Shown in pieces: positions 20,323-31,500 of a DNA stretch of 64,000 bases. A program made the translations under genes and the position numbers. Within the stretch, counting starts at the first letter, position 1, and the number at the start of each line of letters is the position of its first letter. The stretch is from Argyresthia goedartella (Eukaryota > Arthropoda > Insecta > Lepidoptera > Argyresthiidae), in NCBI GenBank assembly GCA_949825045.1, contig OX463806.1, forward strand, positions 42,370,208-42,434,207. The letters run 5' to 3'. The notes beneath the pieces were generated by a model, which was not told where the DNA came from, ran no database searches, and was given only the letters and a program-made list of their open reading frames with translations.

Positions 20323-20768
20323 GGCGATGATGGAATAAAAATGCGCTGTCGAGTGGAAGTGAGATGCAATAATTACTCGCGAATAAGAAAAAGCGGGATG
20401 CCAATAATGCACTCGCGACTAATCTGAAACAACGTAAGCGCCAAAACGTAAAAAAAATCATAAAAAATAAACTATTTCAGGGAATTAACTTTCAAATTGA
20501 AAATCGTTAGAAATAACAATTGTTCATACATTGCAATTATCACACAGTCATATTCACTTTCTACTGCGGTGTAATAGGATAAAACCATAAAAAAAGGGTT
20601 GACTTTGTATTTATTTTCTATCGAGAAAATTTTATCCAAACATGTTTTCCAATTAAGAATCTCTAGATTATATAGTCAAATTACATATACCAGAAATTAA
20701 TTACGATTTGCCCAGTATTTCCTAAAAAACACATGAAAACAGCACCCCATATTTATTTAATCAGCGTC
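20323..20768. mobile_element. piggyBac-like MITE, copy 1 (TTAA at both ends)
   Basis: The 446-bp unit is bounded by TTAA on each side (20319-20322 and 20769-20772) and begins GGCGATGATGG. It is almost base-for-base the same as 49351-49797, which also has TTAA at both ends; identity stops at the TTAA in both. TTAA duplication is the mark of piggyBac-type insertion. No coding capacity, so it would be moved by an enzyme supplied elsewhere. Confidence 0.85.
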
Positions 20769-20878
20769 TTAACTGTACGTTAACGGAATCACGAGTGATC
20801 CTCAGTGTAGATATCAACCCTTTCCATCTCTGAAACAAATACAAATTAAATTAAATTGTATAGAATTGAGGCACTTAC

Positions 20879-20981
20879 CAAACCAGCCGTTGGAATCTCT
20901 TTTCTGGACATTCTTCACTTCCAGGTATTCATTTTCGGCATCCTGCTGACCTTCCAAGTAGATGTCTTCTGCCGTCGCGGT
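20879..20981 (-). CDS. trol: Perlecan-like exon: acidic N-terminal linker
   Basis: Acceptor TTTTCAG at 20982, donor GTAAGT at 20878; 103 nt, phase 0 in and phase 1 out. It encodes TATAEDIYLEGQQDAENEYL then a basic EVKNVQKRDSNGWF. There is no cysteine and no membrane segment. It is the most upstream exon I can defend. The phase-0 start means that an earlier exon with the signal peptide should end on a whole codon somewhere above 20981. A small dibasic KR could be a cleavage site, but that is only a guess. Confidence 0.8.
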
Positions 20982-21061
20982 CTGAAAAGAGAACATGCTT
21001 TATATTAGTTAGGTGACAAAGTGCGATTCTGACAAGCGCACCAAGAGTTCCGCACTATTCT

Positions 21062-21505
21062 CATTAATTATGGTTCCGTACCCAAAGCGTGCCATAGGGA
21101 ACCCTATTACTAAGCCTCCGCTGTCCGTCCGTCCGTCCGTCCGTCTGTCCCTAGGCTGTATCTCAGGAACCGTGATAGTTAGACAGTTGAAATTTTCACA
21201 TATGATGCATTTCTGTTGCCGCTAGGACAAAAATACTAAAAAAGAGAATAAAGTTAATATTTAAGGGGGCTCCCATACAACAAACGTATTTTTTTTCATA
21301 GTATTTGCTCGATATTGATAACGGCAACAGGTAGGCGCTTGGAATATTCACAGAATATTTAGTTATATATTCACTTTAAAATTAAATAAATAAATAAATA
21401 TAAAACAAATATTTAAGGGGGGCCATACAACAAACGTGTTTTTTTTTGCCGTTTTCATAGGTATTTGTACGCAACCCTTCGTGCGTGAGTTCGACTCGCA
21501 CTTCG
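21062..21505 (-). repeat. Interspersed repeat K, long copy
   Basis: Reads on the minus strand from AGTGCGAGTCGAACTCACGC, through ATATTTAAGGG-type text and a GACGGACGGACGGACGGACA run, to the GGTACGGAACC end near 21070. The same order is found at 62664-63103 (plus) and 26893-27315 (plus), with pieces elsewhere. Very common in moths and butterflies as I recall; class uncertain. Confidence 0.75.
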
Positions 21506-22140
21506 ACGGTTTTTAGTGATAGATCTTACGGTTTACGGGTTCAACCCATTATTTTTGCTATAAGACCTTGCTTCCTGCCACATTTCATAATTCTATATCG
21601 ACGGGAAATACCTATCGGTTTTAATCACCTTTCGAGTATCAAGCCAAGTCAGCAGCAGCATAAACGGCTGCAACTTTTAATGGTGTTGATCTGGAAGTTA
21701 GATTTTTTAACAACTTCAAGGGACCATAGATCTGAATAATTTATTTTAATTTCGACTTGGTACCTTCAAGTTTTCATGAGAAAAAGGGTCAACAAAGGTT
21801 TTTTTACCTTTTAAGGTACGGAACCCAAAAAATATCAAAATGTTCTACCACTTGCGTATTATGAGTATTTATAGTATAGTATACATGTTCTTCGATTGCA
21901 TTTCGCGTTGCATAAAAAAATAATTCAGTCTTCCACGCCAGGGGTCCTAAACTAATTATTAGAGGTCTCAAAGAGTAAAGAAAGTGCGTATAGAAAGGAC
22001 TATACCTATATTGTGTGTGCTGAAATTTCCACCACACCACCCTACACCAAATCATGTGGGTCAACCTGACCGAGAAGTTAGAGTGATCGAATGACCACAA
22101 CGAAGGCCTTATAAATACAAAGAATAAGCACCTTGCAAAA
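21506..22140. other. Non-coding DNA with a short repeat K end
   Basis: TTTTAAGGTACGGAACCCAA at 21807 is the end of repeat K without its body. Nothing else is recognised. Confidence 0.45.
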
Positions 22141-22144
22141 TCCA

Positions 22145-22420
22145 GAAAGAGCTCCGTGTCTGATGGGTTTCACGCTTGCTTCTCACACAGGAGATCCAGG
22201 TTCGAAACCTGACCATGTACCAATAAGATGATTAATTTATCTTAAGAAAATTATAGGACGTTCAGTGTTTCTAATGACACGTTAAGCTGTAGGTACCGGC
22301 TACTATCGCTACGTGGTAGTGGTCGTAAAACCCCTCCATGAACCCGCACTATGCCAGCGTGGTGGAGTATGGCTTAATCTGCGTATCCGGGTAAAGGCCT
22401 GTGCCCCACGGTAAATATGT
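22145..22420 (+). mobile_element. SINE family C with tail type 1
   Basis: Head AGCTCCGTGTCTGATGGGTT with B-box CAGGTTCGAAACC near 22197, then CATGTACCAATAAGATGATT, then tail type 1 (GGCTACTATCGCTACGTGG to GGGTAAAGGCCTGTGCCCC). Confidence 0.85.
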
Positions 22421-22479
22421 TTCGGTCGGATAAAGTTTCAGGGAATTAGTTATTTTATAAAAAATATAAAATCATAAGT

Positions 22480-22775
22480 TTTAAATTCTGCAATTCGCTT
22501 AATGATTCGACGCTTGATAATTCATGAGCGGGGCTTTCAAATCACGGAGCGGAGTTCACACCACTCAATTGAACGAGCCGTCGATTGGCCGCCGCAACAG
22601 CCGACATGACTCGCTAATAAATCGACTCTGACCGCAATTATAAGCAAGTGATGGCGCCGGAGGAACGAAGGGGGATTTCTTCGCAATTTTAGTTAGTCCC
22701 ACATGATCCGTCCGCCGAGCGGCTGCGACGCGGCTAGAGTGCTAATGTCCCGTTCAGAAGCCCCGACTAAAGGTT
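22480..22775. promoter_or_regulatory. Low-repeat GC-richer island, possible regulatory element
   Basis: Contains GATTGGCC, CTAATAAAT, CGCAATTATAAG and CGCCGGAGGAAC, motifs of CCAAT, Hox/Cdx and ETS type, in sequence that matches no repeat seen elsewhere in the window. It lies about 1.5 kb upstream of the first mapped perlecan exon. Only composition and motif presence support it. Confidence 0.25.
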
Positions 22776-23120
22776 GCCAGCCCCCGAAAACATTCACCTC
22801 TCTAGCTATCGTCAAAGATACCTGAAATCCCTTGTTTTTTTTTTAATCCCCCGAAAAAAAAGCCTTAGCGTCACGCCTTGACCCACACGGGTTTGCTGGA
22901 AAACAGTTGGGTCAACGTTTATCTCAAAATTGCTTTAAAAAAAACGGGCACAGGTGACGGTAGACTATCAAGCCTCTGAAAATTCCATTTATTTAGCCAT
23001 TTAAATGGGGAAACTCCTAAGTTGGCAACCCTGCCTCGACCGGCCCGAACCTAGTTATGTATAACAGGCGTTTAGCTCAAATGTTGACAATCGCTGGATT
23101 TATCGTAGTTACGAGTGCCT
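22776..23120. other. Unassigned non-coding DNA
   Basis: No supported feature. Confidence 0.45.
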
Positions 23121-23265
23121 CCTTCTTAGGCCTACTACTTCGAATCAAGTCAATTGTATTCGTTGGATAACTTTGACAACTCCATGCAAATAAAAAAGTG
23201 TGAGGAGTTGTCAAAGTTATTCAGAGGAGACTGTTGAATGGCCTTTGTAGTAGTGGGCCTTAAGG
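23121..23265. repeat. Foldback element of about 145 bp
   Basis: Inner stem ATAACTTTGACAACTCC (23167-23183) pairs exactly with 23204-23220. Outer arms AGGCCTACTACT (23128) and AGTAGTGGGCCT (23249) pair with one mismatch. Only one copy is seen in the window. Confidence 0.75.
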
Positions 23266-23685
23266 ATCAGCCGTGACCTCATCATCGTCAAAAACGGTTT
23301 GGACTTTGTTCTGCGTGACAGTCACTGAGTTACAAAAACGATCTTTAAACTCAAAAGCCCTTCAAAGATTGGGATCTGCCTTGGTCATATGTACTCAGAA
23401 ATAAGAGGCATGTTTTAGAGACAAAAAATTAAACTCACAAGCCGTTAGCGCTTTGTGGGGCTTTAAAATTTAAAGATCGTTGCTGCAATTGGCTAAGTGA
23501 GGCCTATCTTTTAGTTGAAGCATACATCAACTCAATATGTACTCGACTGTACCTATTTAAATTTCTGAATACTCTAACATATTACATACAACTCATACCG
23601 TGATTGGACAATCGCATATGATATTGATGAGTGATGTGATGATGATGACTGATCAATCTGTCGTCGATTACGAAATGGCATGTGA
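23266..23685. other. Unassigned non-coding DNA
   Basis: No supported feature; short GATGAT repeats near 23625-23650. Confidence 0.45.
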
Positions 23686-23689
23686 ACAA

Positions 23690-23742
23690 GACACCCCCCC
23701 CCCTATCCCCCCTCCCCGCCTCCTTCCCCCCTCTCACCTCAG
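23690..23742. repeat. Cytosine-rich tract
   Basis: About 50 bp that is mostly C in runs of three to thirteen with a few T, A and G. The minus strand can therefore form G-quadruplexes. Confidence 0.85.
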
Positions 23743-24137
23743 AAACTAACACGGAGTTATTTAGGTAAGCTTTATTGTTTGTTCTTGATCGCCCTGCGGG
23801 TATCTCCTAAAGCGACCAGTTACAATTTTACAAGTAAAATCTGGCGACCCTTACGCCGCCGGGCGCCCACCTAAGTATCGTGACACGTGATCTGTCAAGT
23901 TATTTATGGCGCCGTGCCCACTCTCCTAACAAGCGTGACTGCGATCAGACAAAGGGCTACATTAATAGGCATGCCGTTTAGGGCACCCAAAATCATTATC
24001 CTTTTGATATTCAAGCCTCAGTCCGTTTTGTAGCAGACTTTTGACAAATTAAGCAACCTCATGGCTTGGTAATCAAATCCAAAACCAATAAAAAAACTGC
24101 ATGCTGTTGTCATATATGGAGTTAAAGCCATTTAAGT

Positions 24138-24404
24138 AAGGCTAGTATTTAATCGCACATCAAAAATTCTGATTTGTACACCAAAAAAGGATCAACAAAA
24201 ACACTTTTTATGTTTTAAATATTTTATGTGTACTCAAGTTAAAGTTTTAAGTATTTTATATTACATGTTCAATCTAACATGAAGGATAAAGGGAGCTTCG
24301 CTTCGCTCACCTCCTCTACCCTTCACTTAAGCTACCGCAATGTTTTGACCCTGATATTTGCTGGGCAAATCAGTAATTTTGATGTGCAGTTTCATATTTC
24401 CCTT
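24138..24404. mobile_element. MITE family F, copy 3
   Basis: AAGGCTAGTATTTAATCGCA at the start and an inverted AAGGGAAATATGAAACTGCA-like end at 24404. The interior is like copies 1 and 2, including a GGATAAAGGGAGCTTCGCTT block. Confidence 0.85.
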
Positions 24405-25495
24405 TTAGTACCCCGCGGCCGAGTTATTTAGTCAAGCACGGCAAGTCCTGTTTATTGCAGCAGTGTTTATACACCAGTCTGCTGTTAGATGACCTTTATT
24501 GTACAATATGCTTCAACTTTAGATATTTTATTTATTTATTGGATCAATGCAAGCCCGCACAGAGCTCGTGCCCACGTTGAGAAGCGCGTAATGTCGATCA
24601 ACGGCATACAGCAACGGCTACTTCTACCGTCGCCAGTACCCTCTCTAGGCGCTCAGGATCCGGGGCGGACCACTATCGTACGGCGGCAAAAAGGACCAAA
24701 ACGTCCTATGTTGACCGGTACAAATCCTCTTAATATGGTCGTAACAACGTTAACTTGTTAAACACCGCATTGTAAATCCATGAAATGAGCACTGGTGTTT
24801 GTGGCAACAGAGTCGTAAAACACACGAGACATTCTTTACGAATTTAGACTTTATAACCGGTGACTCATATGTATGACCGCACGTCAACACGTGTGTTTCC
24901 TGTTGTCAGAACTCCGGTAGTTTTGTTTGATTTGAAAATCAAAATTAAATAGCATTTAACATTTTTGGCATACTCACTATCGAAAATTCATGATTTCTGC
25001 ATAAAACAGGTGTCGATCTATAGAGTATTTTTTACAAACAAACGTATGTAATTATAAATTTCTAATACTGAAAGAAATCTGATTTCATAGTGCGATAAAA
25101 ACAACTTTTTTGCAGATCAGATTTCTCGCTCGATATCGTTTTAGAAATTCATAATTACACACATGTGTTTTAATAATTTACTCTATCAATGGACATCGGT
25201 TTCATCTCTGGCCGCAGATATCAAGATCTTTATAAACACGGTATGCCAGTCTCCATACAAAAATGCTTCTATTCACCAAAATTAATTTCTGTTGAAAGAT
25301 ACAGGCACCTTAAACTAAGTTTAAAAAAACATGTGATTTAGGGCCAGTTGCCTCTCCCATCAGACACTATTTAATGTGTGAATAAATTAGGTAAAGGCTA
25401 GCCTACTAATATCTAAATTCAAATATTAATAAATGTATAACATTATAAATAAGTTCGTTATTTTGTTGTGTAATTTTATAAATAGAATATTTTAT
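24405..25495. other. Non-coding DNA, one moderately GC-rich unassigned stretch
   Basis: An open frame at 24489-24761 includes a G+C-richer part (24550-24690), but the peptide is not recognised and no splice sites are compelling. The rest is AT-rich. Confidence 0.4.
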
Positions 25496-25499
25496 TTAG

Positions 25500-25860
25500 G
25501 GAGAGTGTAATTGACCGAGCGACCGAAACTTCGTGATTGGCCAAAAATTTGCCCTTCCGTCTGTCTGTCTGTCTGTTCTCGCCTACAGGTCGCATTTCTC
25601 AACCGATAATCGTGAAATTTTGTGAGCAGGTTCGATAATTACCTACGTATAATTTTTGGTCTGGTCAGTTTTTAGTTTTTTTTTAATTCGGGCTTATGGT
25701 GTTACAAAGTTATTGGTTGGCGGCTACTTTCATACACCATGTAGTATTGAAAGAAAATGCAGTCGGGTTATTTTATTTATAATTATTCCAGTTGTTCATC
25801 CGATAAACTACAAGGGGTCGGACGTTTGATAATAATAATAATAATAATAATAAATCTTTA
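25500..25860 (+). repeat. Repeat-like segment and AAT microsatellite
   Basis: A CTGTCTGTCTGTCTGTTCTC run near 25562, with text about a free-standing repeat in neighbouring positions (TCGTGAAATTTTGTGAGCAGG). This is followed by (AAT)n at 25826-25853. Confidence 0.5.
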
Positions 25861-26275
25861 TTTACCAAAAAGTTGATACAAATTTCAAATAAAGAGTGCA
25901 CTACTCCCTTACACTACTTTGATGGGGGAGTGGAGAGGAAATAAAAGGGGGGGGAGTTTGCTGTAGTTTTTTATTTTATTTCGCGAAATGTATATGTAAT
26001 CAGACTAGACATACACACCAGATTTGACCTCCTAAGACCAGGGCATCGCTAGTAATCGCCAAAACTTTAATCCCTATTTTGATCAAAAGTCTGCATAGTA
26101 ATTGGAAAATTCAAGCAACTGAAATTCAATTTAAAATTGGACGTTCGTTAAATTGTTGCTCAAAATAAACTTGTATCGCATTATATTAAAGTCTCTTGTC
26201 CGTCAGTCGCGTTAATACAAGTATGTATGTATGTCGAAGGGCTCGCGAGGTATGCCTGTTCTCACAGAACCACTA
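25861..26275. other. Unassigned non-coding DNA
   Basis: Includes a G run near 25950 and (GTAT)n near 26220-26233. No gene. Confidence 0.45.
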
Positions 26276-26280
26276 GTATA

Positions 26281-26440
26281 CAGGGTGACATTTAATTAGC
26301 CGACCATACTTTGAGGAATCATAGTACCCATCATTACGAACAACTTTCTCCAAGAAACATATGGTCGCAAAGGGAAAAAAATATTTGTTCCTCAGTACAA
26401 TGACCCGATCAGCTGATAACATGTTACTATGGGGGAACCA
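26281..26440 (+). mobile_element. MITE family L, one arm
   Basis: GGGTGACATTTAATTAGCCG and onward (CCCATCATTACGAACAACTT) matches the left arm of the full palindromic copy at 32991-33255. The right arm is not found. Confidence 0.7.
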
Positions 26441-26892
26441 ACATTTTATTATATTTTATGAAAGCTACCACGACCGGCGACCTCAAAAATATTTATTTAA
26501 ATGGGTTTTGACAACATCTACATTACCTGTCATGAAAATTTTCATAACTATTTTAGATAATTTTGTATTAATCTAAAACCGACTTTTTGATATTTTTCCC
26601 CGATTCCGTCCCTCTCACACTGCGGGTCTTTCCGCCTGGAGTAACGGGGACCTTTGTACAATTCCATATAATTTTGTATGGGGTTGACAAAATATAGTCG
26701 AGTTTCGTGTTCGAAGAAGTCGCACTAAGTAGGAACATATTTCATGCCTCATCGTCCAAGTAACATTACTTCCAATGCAATGAGATACTTTCCGAGCAGT
26801 TTTTTTCATAATCCGATAGATGGCGCTGAAATTATGTGACTTCCACATGTCACATATCTTCAGCAACACATAATTCACCAAATTAAAAACAA

Positions 26893-27315
26893 ACAAAAAA
26901 CCGGTCAAGTGCGAGTCTAAATCGCGCACGAAGGGTTCCGTACAACCGTTCAATGGAAGCGATGGTGTGGAGTGAATAGTTTGGATTTTACACAGCAAAA
27001 TATTGTTTACAAAGTTATTGGTGCGGTTACTTTCACACTCCATGTACGTAACCAGGTGCATCCATAAGTTTGTATGTGGTATTGAAAGAATTGTTGTATG
27101 GGAGCCCCCTTAAATATTTCTTTTATCCTGTTTTTTAGTATTTGTTGTTATAGCGGCAACATAAATACATAATCTGTGAAAATTTCAACTCTCTAGCTAG
27201 CTAGGTTCTTGAGATACAGCCTGGTGACAGACGGACGGACGGACGGACGGACGGACAGCGGAGTCTTAGTAATAGGGTCCCGTTTGGAACCCTTCGGGTA
27301 CGGAACCCTAAAAAC
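26893..27315 (+). repeat. Interspersed repeat K, copy 2
   Basis: Starts CGGTCAAGTGCGAGTC and ends GGGTACGGAACCCTAAAAA. It includes the GACGGACGGACGG run and the GTGAAAATTTCAACT block. Confidence 0.78.
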
Positions 27316-27639
27316 CGACTTCAAGTTAAAGCCCTATTTGTTACTCCCAAGGTCGGGATGCGAATGAAGACTGTGTTCACGAAAAGCCCTCATCAAAACG
27401 TATGCAGCACGGAACCACACACCAAAATGTCATATGTGTATATATTTAATTTTTTAAGAAGCGCTGAATCAATTTTGACAAAATTTGTATGAGACCACCT
27501 CTCAATTACGATCTACCAATCAAAACAGGAATCACCAAAATCGGTTCTTAATTGCCAAAAAAAACAGACGAATTGAAAACCTTCTCCTTTTTTAAGTCGG
27601 TTAAAAATTAGAGATAATTGGAAGTAAATTGCGTGTAGT

Positions 27640-27810
27640 TCATTATTTCTTGCTCTAGCCGCAACAAAAATACATATTCTATGAACATTCCAACTCTGCC
27701 TACAGAGCTCGCTGACGGACGAACGGAAAGACAGACAGACAGACAGCGGAGGCTTAGAAATAGGATCCCATTTGGCACCCTTCGGGTACGGAACCCTGAA
27801 AAAGAGATGT
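27640..27810 (+). repeat. Interspersed repeat K, partial copy
   Basis: Only the last third: GCAACAAAAATACATATTC, a CAGACAGACAGACAGCGG run, then TTCGGGTACGGAACCCTG. Confidence 0.7.
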
Positions 27811-28320
27811 CTAGCGCCATCTCTATTGGGTTTTGAAACTATCTGCTCAGAAAGTATGTCGTTTGATTTCAACCGATTGTATCAAGCAACAGTAATCAAG
27901 GTTGTGCTTGTGATTCGTGACAAATTATTATATCAGTGCGTTTGATGAGATTGGAGACCCAATCATTGTAATGGTCTGTGACGTAGACAGGCTATTATGA
28001 AGCAGGATTTGAAATTGACTCATTTTCGCCTTTCATGTGGTTTCGGGTTTTAGTATTATTGAATCGTTATTATTATCCTATAGTCTATAAGACTATTCGT
28101 TATCTCTTGATATCTATTCCGATCAATTTCAAAGAGTCATCCCAATACATGTTTTGCACTTGCGATATTTAACTATTCGTGGAAAAATTGATAAATTTTG
28201 AACACTGGATTAATAAAGTACTATTGTCTGCTGCGAGTATTGATACTTTTGTTAAATTAATAAAGCTGAATAATGATGTATGTATTCATTTATGTATCTA
28301 CATATTGGTAAGTAGTTTAT
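27811..28320. other. Unassigned non-coding DNA
   Basis: No repeat or coding signal recognised. Confidence 0.45.
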
Positions 28321-28324
28321 CATC

Positions 28325-28444
28325 GTAGTGTCTTTGGTCTAACTGTGCTTTAATGTGTCCTGGCCATTCTAGGTTTGCTGGAAGAAATCCCATTTTAGAC
28401 AAATAATGATGTATGTATTCATTCAGGTACATATTTGTAAGTAG
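28325..28444 (+). mobile_element. LINE 3'-end-like segment
   Basis: GTGCTTTAATGTGTCCTGGC followed by TGCTGGAAGAAATCCCATTT is found again at 28900-28965 on the other side of the MITE E copy. The ATGATGTATGTATTCATT motif at 28272 and 28407 is also duplicated. Confidence 0.5.
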
Positions 28445-28880
28445 TTTATTATTTTATCCACACACGTATCATAAACCCTCTTTACTGCGTCCAAAAACCG
28501 CACGTTACGATCAGCATAATGTAAACTACTTTGTAAAAACTCATTTCTTATCTGAATATTGAACATTATGACCATAATGTGTAAATTTTCTACATATTAT
28601 GACATTCAAATTTCGGACGCCGACGCCCGCCTGCGTGCCGCCCCCACTTTGTCTGTGAAGTTGGTACTACAGAACAAGCTAAACAACTCAATGCCACAAT
28701 GCCGGTCAAACATGCGGTTCCTGAACACATCGAAGAGAGTTTATGATATGTGTGTAGATAAACTAGTGTATGTAACTGTACATAATTAGCCATTAAAACT
28801 CTCGAGTGATATTATTATGAACCCACTCTCGAGTTTTAATGCCCTCCAATATGTATCAGTCACATAAACTACTATTAATA
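28445..28880 (+). mobile_element. MITE family E, copy 2
   Basis: CACACGTATCATAAACCC at the start, CGACGCCCGCCTGCGTGCC block, the inverted AAGAGAGTTTATGATATGTG, then the ATTAAAACTCTCGAG/CTCGAGTTTTAAT hairpin. Ends at ATAAACTACTATTAA. Confidence 0.85.
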
Positions 28881-28892
28881 CGTGAAAATAGG

Positions 28893-29110
28893 TCTATCTG
28901 TGCTTTAATGTATCTTTTCCATCCTAGTTTTGCTGGAGGAAATCCCATTTTAGAGATAAACTCGAGAGAAAATGCATGATTAGGACTATTTGACCACACT
29001 GAAAATACTTCGCTCAAATCAATGACATTACAAAGGTGTAACAGATAGTAGTATTATAATATCCATAAGAATCCCTTTGCCCAGCAGTGAGGCATAGGTT
29101 CGTAATAATA
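28893..29110 (+). mobile_element. Degraded LINE ends
   Basis: A copy of the 28330 segment, then near 29070 CTTTGCCCAGCAGTGAGGCA followed by (AAT)n, which is like RTE-clade 3' ends. Similar CAGCAGTG(A/G)GA text is at 63133 and a variant at 34857. Confidence 0.5.
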
Positions 29111-29504
29111 ATAATAACAGGATATGTATTTTATTGGGAGGACGCACTGACGTCATTCTTAGGAAAGTTCTCTATGAAAAATCTCTGAGAAGAGCAACTT
29201 AATTCATCACCTCTCCACACTTTTCATTCCGCTACTAATAATTTTATTGAGAAGTGAAAAATAAAAATCTGATTCGACCAAACCGGATTCGTTAGTGTTT
29301 AATAAAGTTTAGGTGAGTATAACATTTTATGAAAGTTTTTCCAGGCCATCAAAGCCTTGCCAGTCAGAAGCATTGCGAGTTCAGAAAATAAAACTTTCTG
29401 GTGTTGTTTCTATGGTAGCTTATTTATTACGTGAACGCCTTCACCATAACCGTAATGTACTCTTTGAGCTAAGGTCGATTTTTGAAATCTATAGCAAACA
29501 TCGT

Positions 29505-29765
29505 CCGTGGCCTAGCAGTTATCGCACATAGAAAACAACCTGGCAGCGACGGTTACTGGATGGGTGTTCGTTTCTATGTGGTATTTGTCTCGGGCGCTTC
29601 TGTAGGTCCCGGCTACTATCGCTACCCGGTGGAAGTAGTCGTAAAGTTGTGTCAGAGGCCCTAATGCGGCAGCTTGATATCATAAGGCAGTCGGTATGTC
29701 CACTAGCCCGACACCCCTCCATCGGCCCGCACTGAGCCAGCGTGGTGGAGCTCATTCTAGATGGA
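29505..29765 (+). mobile_element. SINE-like element, family D, copy 2
   Basis: CGTGGCCTAGCAGTTATCGC head-like start, GGTTACTGGATGGGTGTTCG, and the tail GTAGGTCCCGGCTACTATCG to GAGCCAGCGTGGTGGAG. Confidence 0.78.
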
Positions 29766-29807
29766 GACAAGGGGCAAAAGGTCTTCCAACATGTCGCTGC
29801 AACGTTG

Positions 29808-29889
29808 AACAGTGTCTCGAAAATGTCCAGCGACATTTTACTCATCGGGGTATGTGTAAAATGTCGCTGGAAATTTTCGAGACACTGTT
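29808..29889. repeat. Long near-perfect hairpin (38-bp arms, 6-nt loop)
   Basis: AACAGTGTCTCGAAAAT begins the left arm at 29808. The right arm, 29852-29889, is its inverse with two mismatches over 38 bp, including the CCAGCGACATTTTAC block. It starts about 45 bp after the SINE D tail. Longer and more perfect than a usual microRNA precursor. Confidence 0.92.
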
Positions 29890-29989
29890 TTACTGACATT
29901 TTAATGTATTTTACAAAGGATTGCATATCAGAGATTCCGCAAGGAATGTCACAATGGGACTTGGTCGGAAAATAATGAATATAGTAACC

Positions 29990-31500
29990 CGTTCACAGAT
30001 TTAAAAATCTTAAAGTCATATTTTTACGGCGAAACCAGAGTATAGTCGGCTAATTTTAAGATGAACCAACGTTGACTGGCTGATATTACTTAGTTAGTTA
30101 ATAAGATAGTCTAATCAAATTTCAGCAAGATATTTTAACGCAGTACCTAACCTTAGCCAGTCTGAATTGGTTAATCTTTAGTTTAATCGGCTTGAACTAG
30201 GTTTAGTCGATCTTCTAACATAATCCGTAAATTGTATATATCTTTTTTTAAATATTCAGTTAAATTTTCAGTACCACATCTACATAATATAAGTATGTCC
30301 TGTAGATTCTAGAAACATATTTTGAAAAGGTCCCAAAATATCAACAACGTAGTCTAGTGAGAGTCTAGACAACATGAGAAATAGAATATCATGGAACACG
30401 TGCACATTATAATAATAATTATTGTTTTTTCTCAGGCAACTTGACCCATAGTTATTAATTATAAATTGTAGTTATGAAATAGTCACAAAGGTTACAATAA
30501 TTTAGGCTAAACTAAAATAAAATAAATAAAAATATGAAAGTTATTATGCAGTCACATACTTTTTGTAGCCACTCACTTAAAGGAAACTGCGTTTCCTTTA
30601 AAAATGAAAGATTGTTTAATATTAACGAAATGTGTACGTACACGGGTAGTGGGGAAATAGGAGACGTTTTGTTTAATGAACTTTCTACCCTCGACTAATT
30701 GTCTTCTCAATTAGTGTGAGAAAACCCTTGCGGCGGGGAAACAACAAAATCAAAATCCATAGGCAATGCAGTTATCTACCTTGAAGCGAGGCTGGTGCTG
30801 GTGCAACCAGATATTACAAGCAATTAGGTAGTTTAGAGGATTAACTTCACAACGACGCATGTCTTGCCGGCAAGACATTTTCCCGTTACAGGTATTGAAT
30901 TTTATTACCATGGCCTGAGGTTCTAAGTCCTGATGCTTAGGTTAAGTGTAGTCATATTTTAAGGGGTAACTTTCATTGTGAAACCAATTTGCTCAGAGCA
31001 ACTTATATTTCAATTCACGATACAAGTTAGACCGGCCCAAAATGTGCGCAGATGAACTCTTTATTAATCTGTGGCAGATGTCAAAGATAAAGTCGCTCGG
31101 ATCGGATCGGATTCTTAGCAAAAGTGTTTCTGAATGACGTCATTAAGAACCCCTCAAGTATGACTACACCTTTATGTTATACCCCGTTTAAGGGGCAACT
31201 GGGAATATTAAATCAGATCTAAAAAGTACGAGTCAACAATGAAATGATCTAGATAATTGTTCGTAAGAGTCACTAACAGTTCTATACGCTTACTTACCTC
31301 CGATTTCGGAATTGAGAAATTCACTAAGTTATGTAATACTTAAGGATCGTTCTGTTTCGTGGTTTGTTCAAATACAGAACGTTACTTTTAAGTATCTGAT
31401 TAGTGAAATTTTTGTCATCGAGGTATGCAAATAGCAGAAGGTTACCTCCATCCCCTTGTTAACGATCAGTAAATAGATTACTTTGATAATAACGCAGTCT
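29990..31500. other. AT-rich non-coding DNA, no feature seen
   Basis: About 1.5 kb without a recognised repeat or coding block; a short AAGGAAACTGCGTTTCCTTT palindrome lies near 30580. Confidence 0.45.

Larger units (their letters stand above)
4176..20981 (-). other. trol: Partial host gene: perlecan-like proteoglycan, eight internal exons
   Basis: The eight exons, read from 20981 downwards, are 103, 28, 98, 166, 167, 132, 207 and 114 nt. Each acceptor and donor phase fits its neighbour, so 1015 nt give 338 codons plus one base with no stop. Domain order is acidic linker, acidic Ser-Gly, SEA, LDLa x3. Perlecan domains I and II have this order, and the three LDLa exons are all bounded by phase-1 introns as is usual for shuffled modules. 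A type II transmembrane serine protease can also join SEA and LDLa, but those have a CUB or transmembrane segment and no acidic Ser-Gly linker. The gene is incomplete at both ends. Exon structure is firm; the perlecan name is likely but not proven. Confidence 0.72.
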
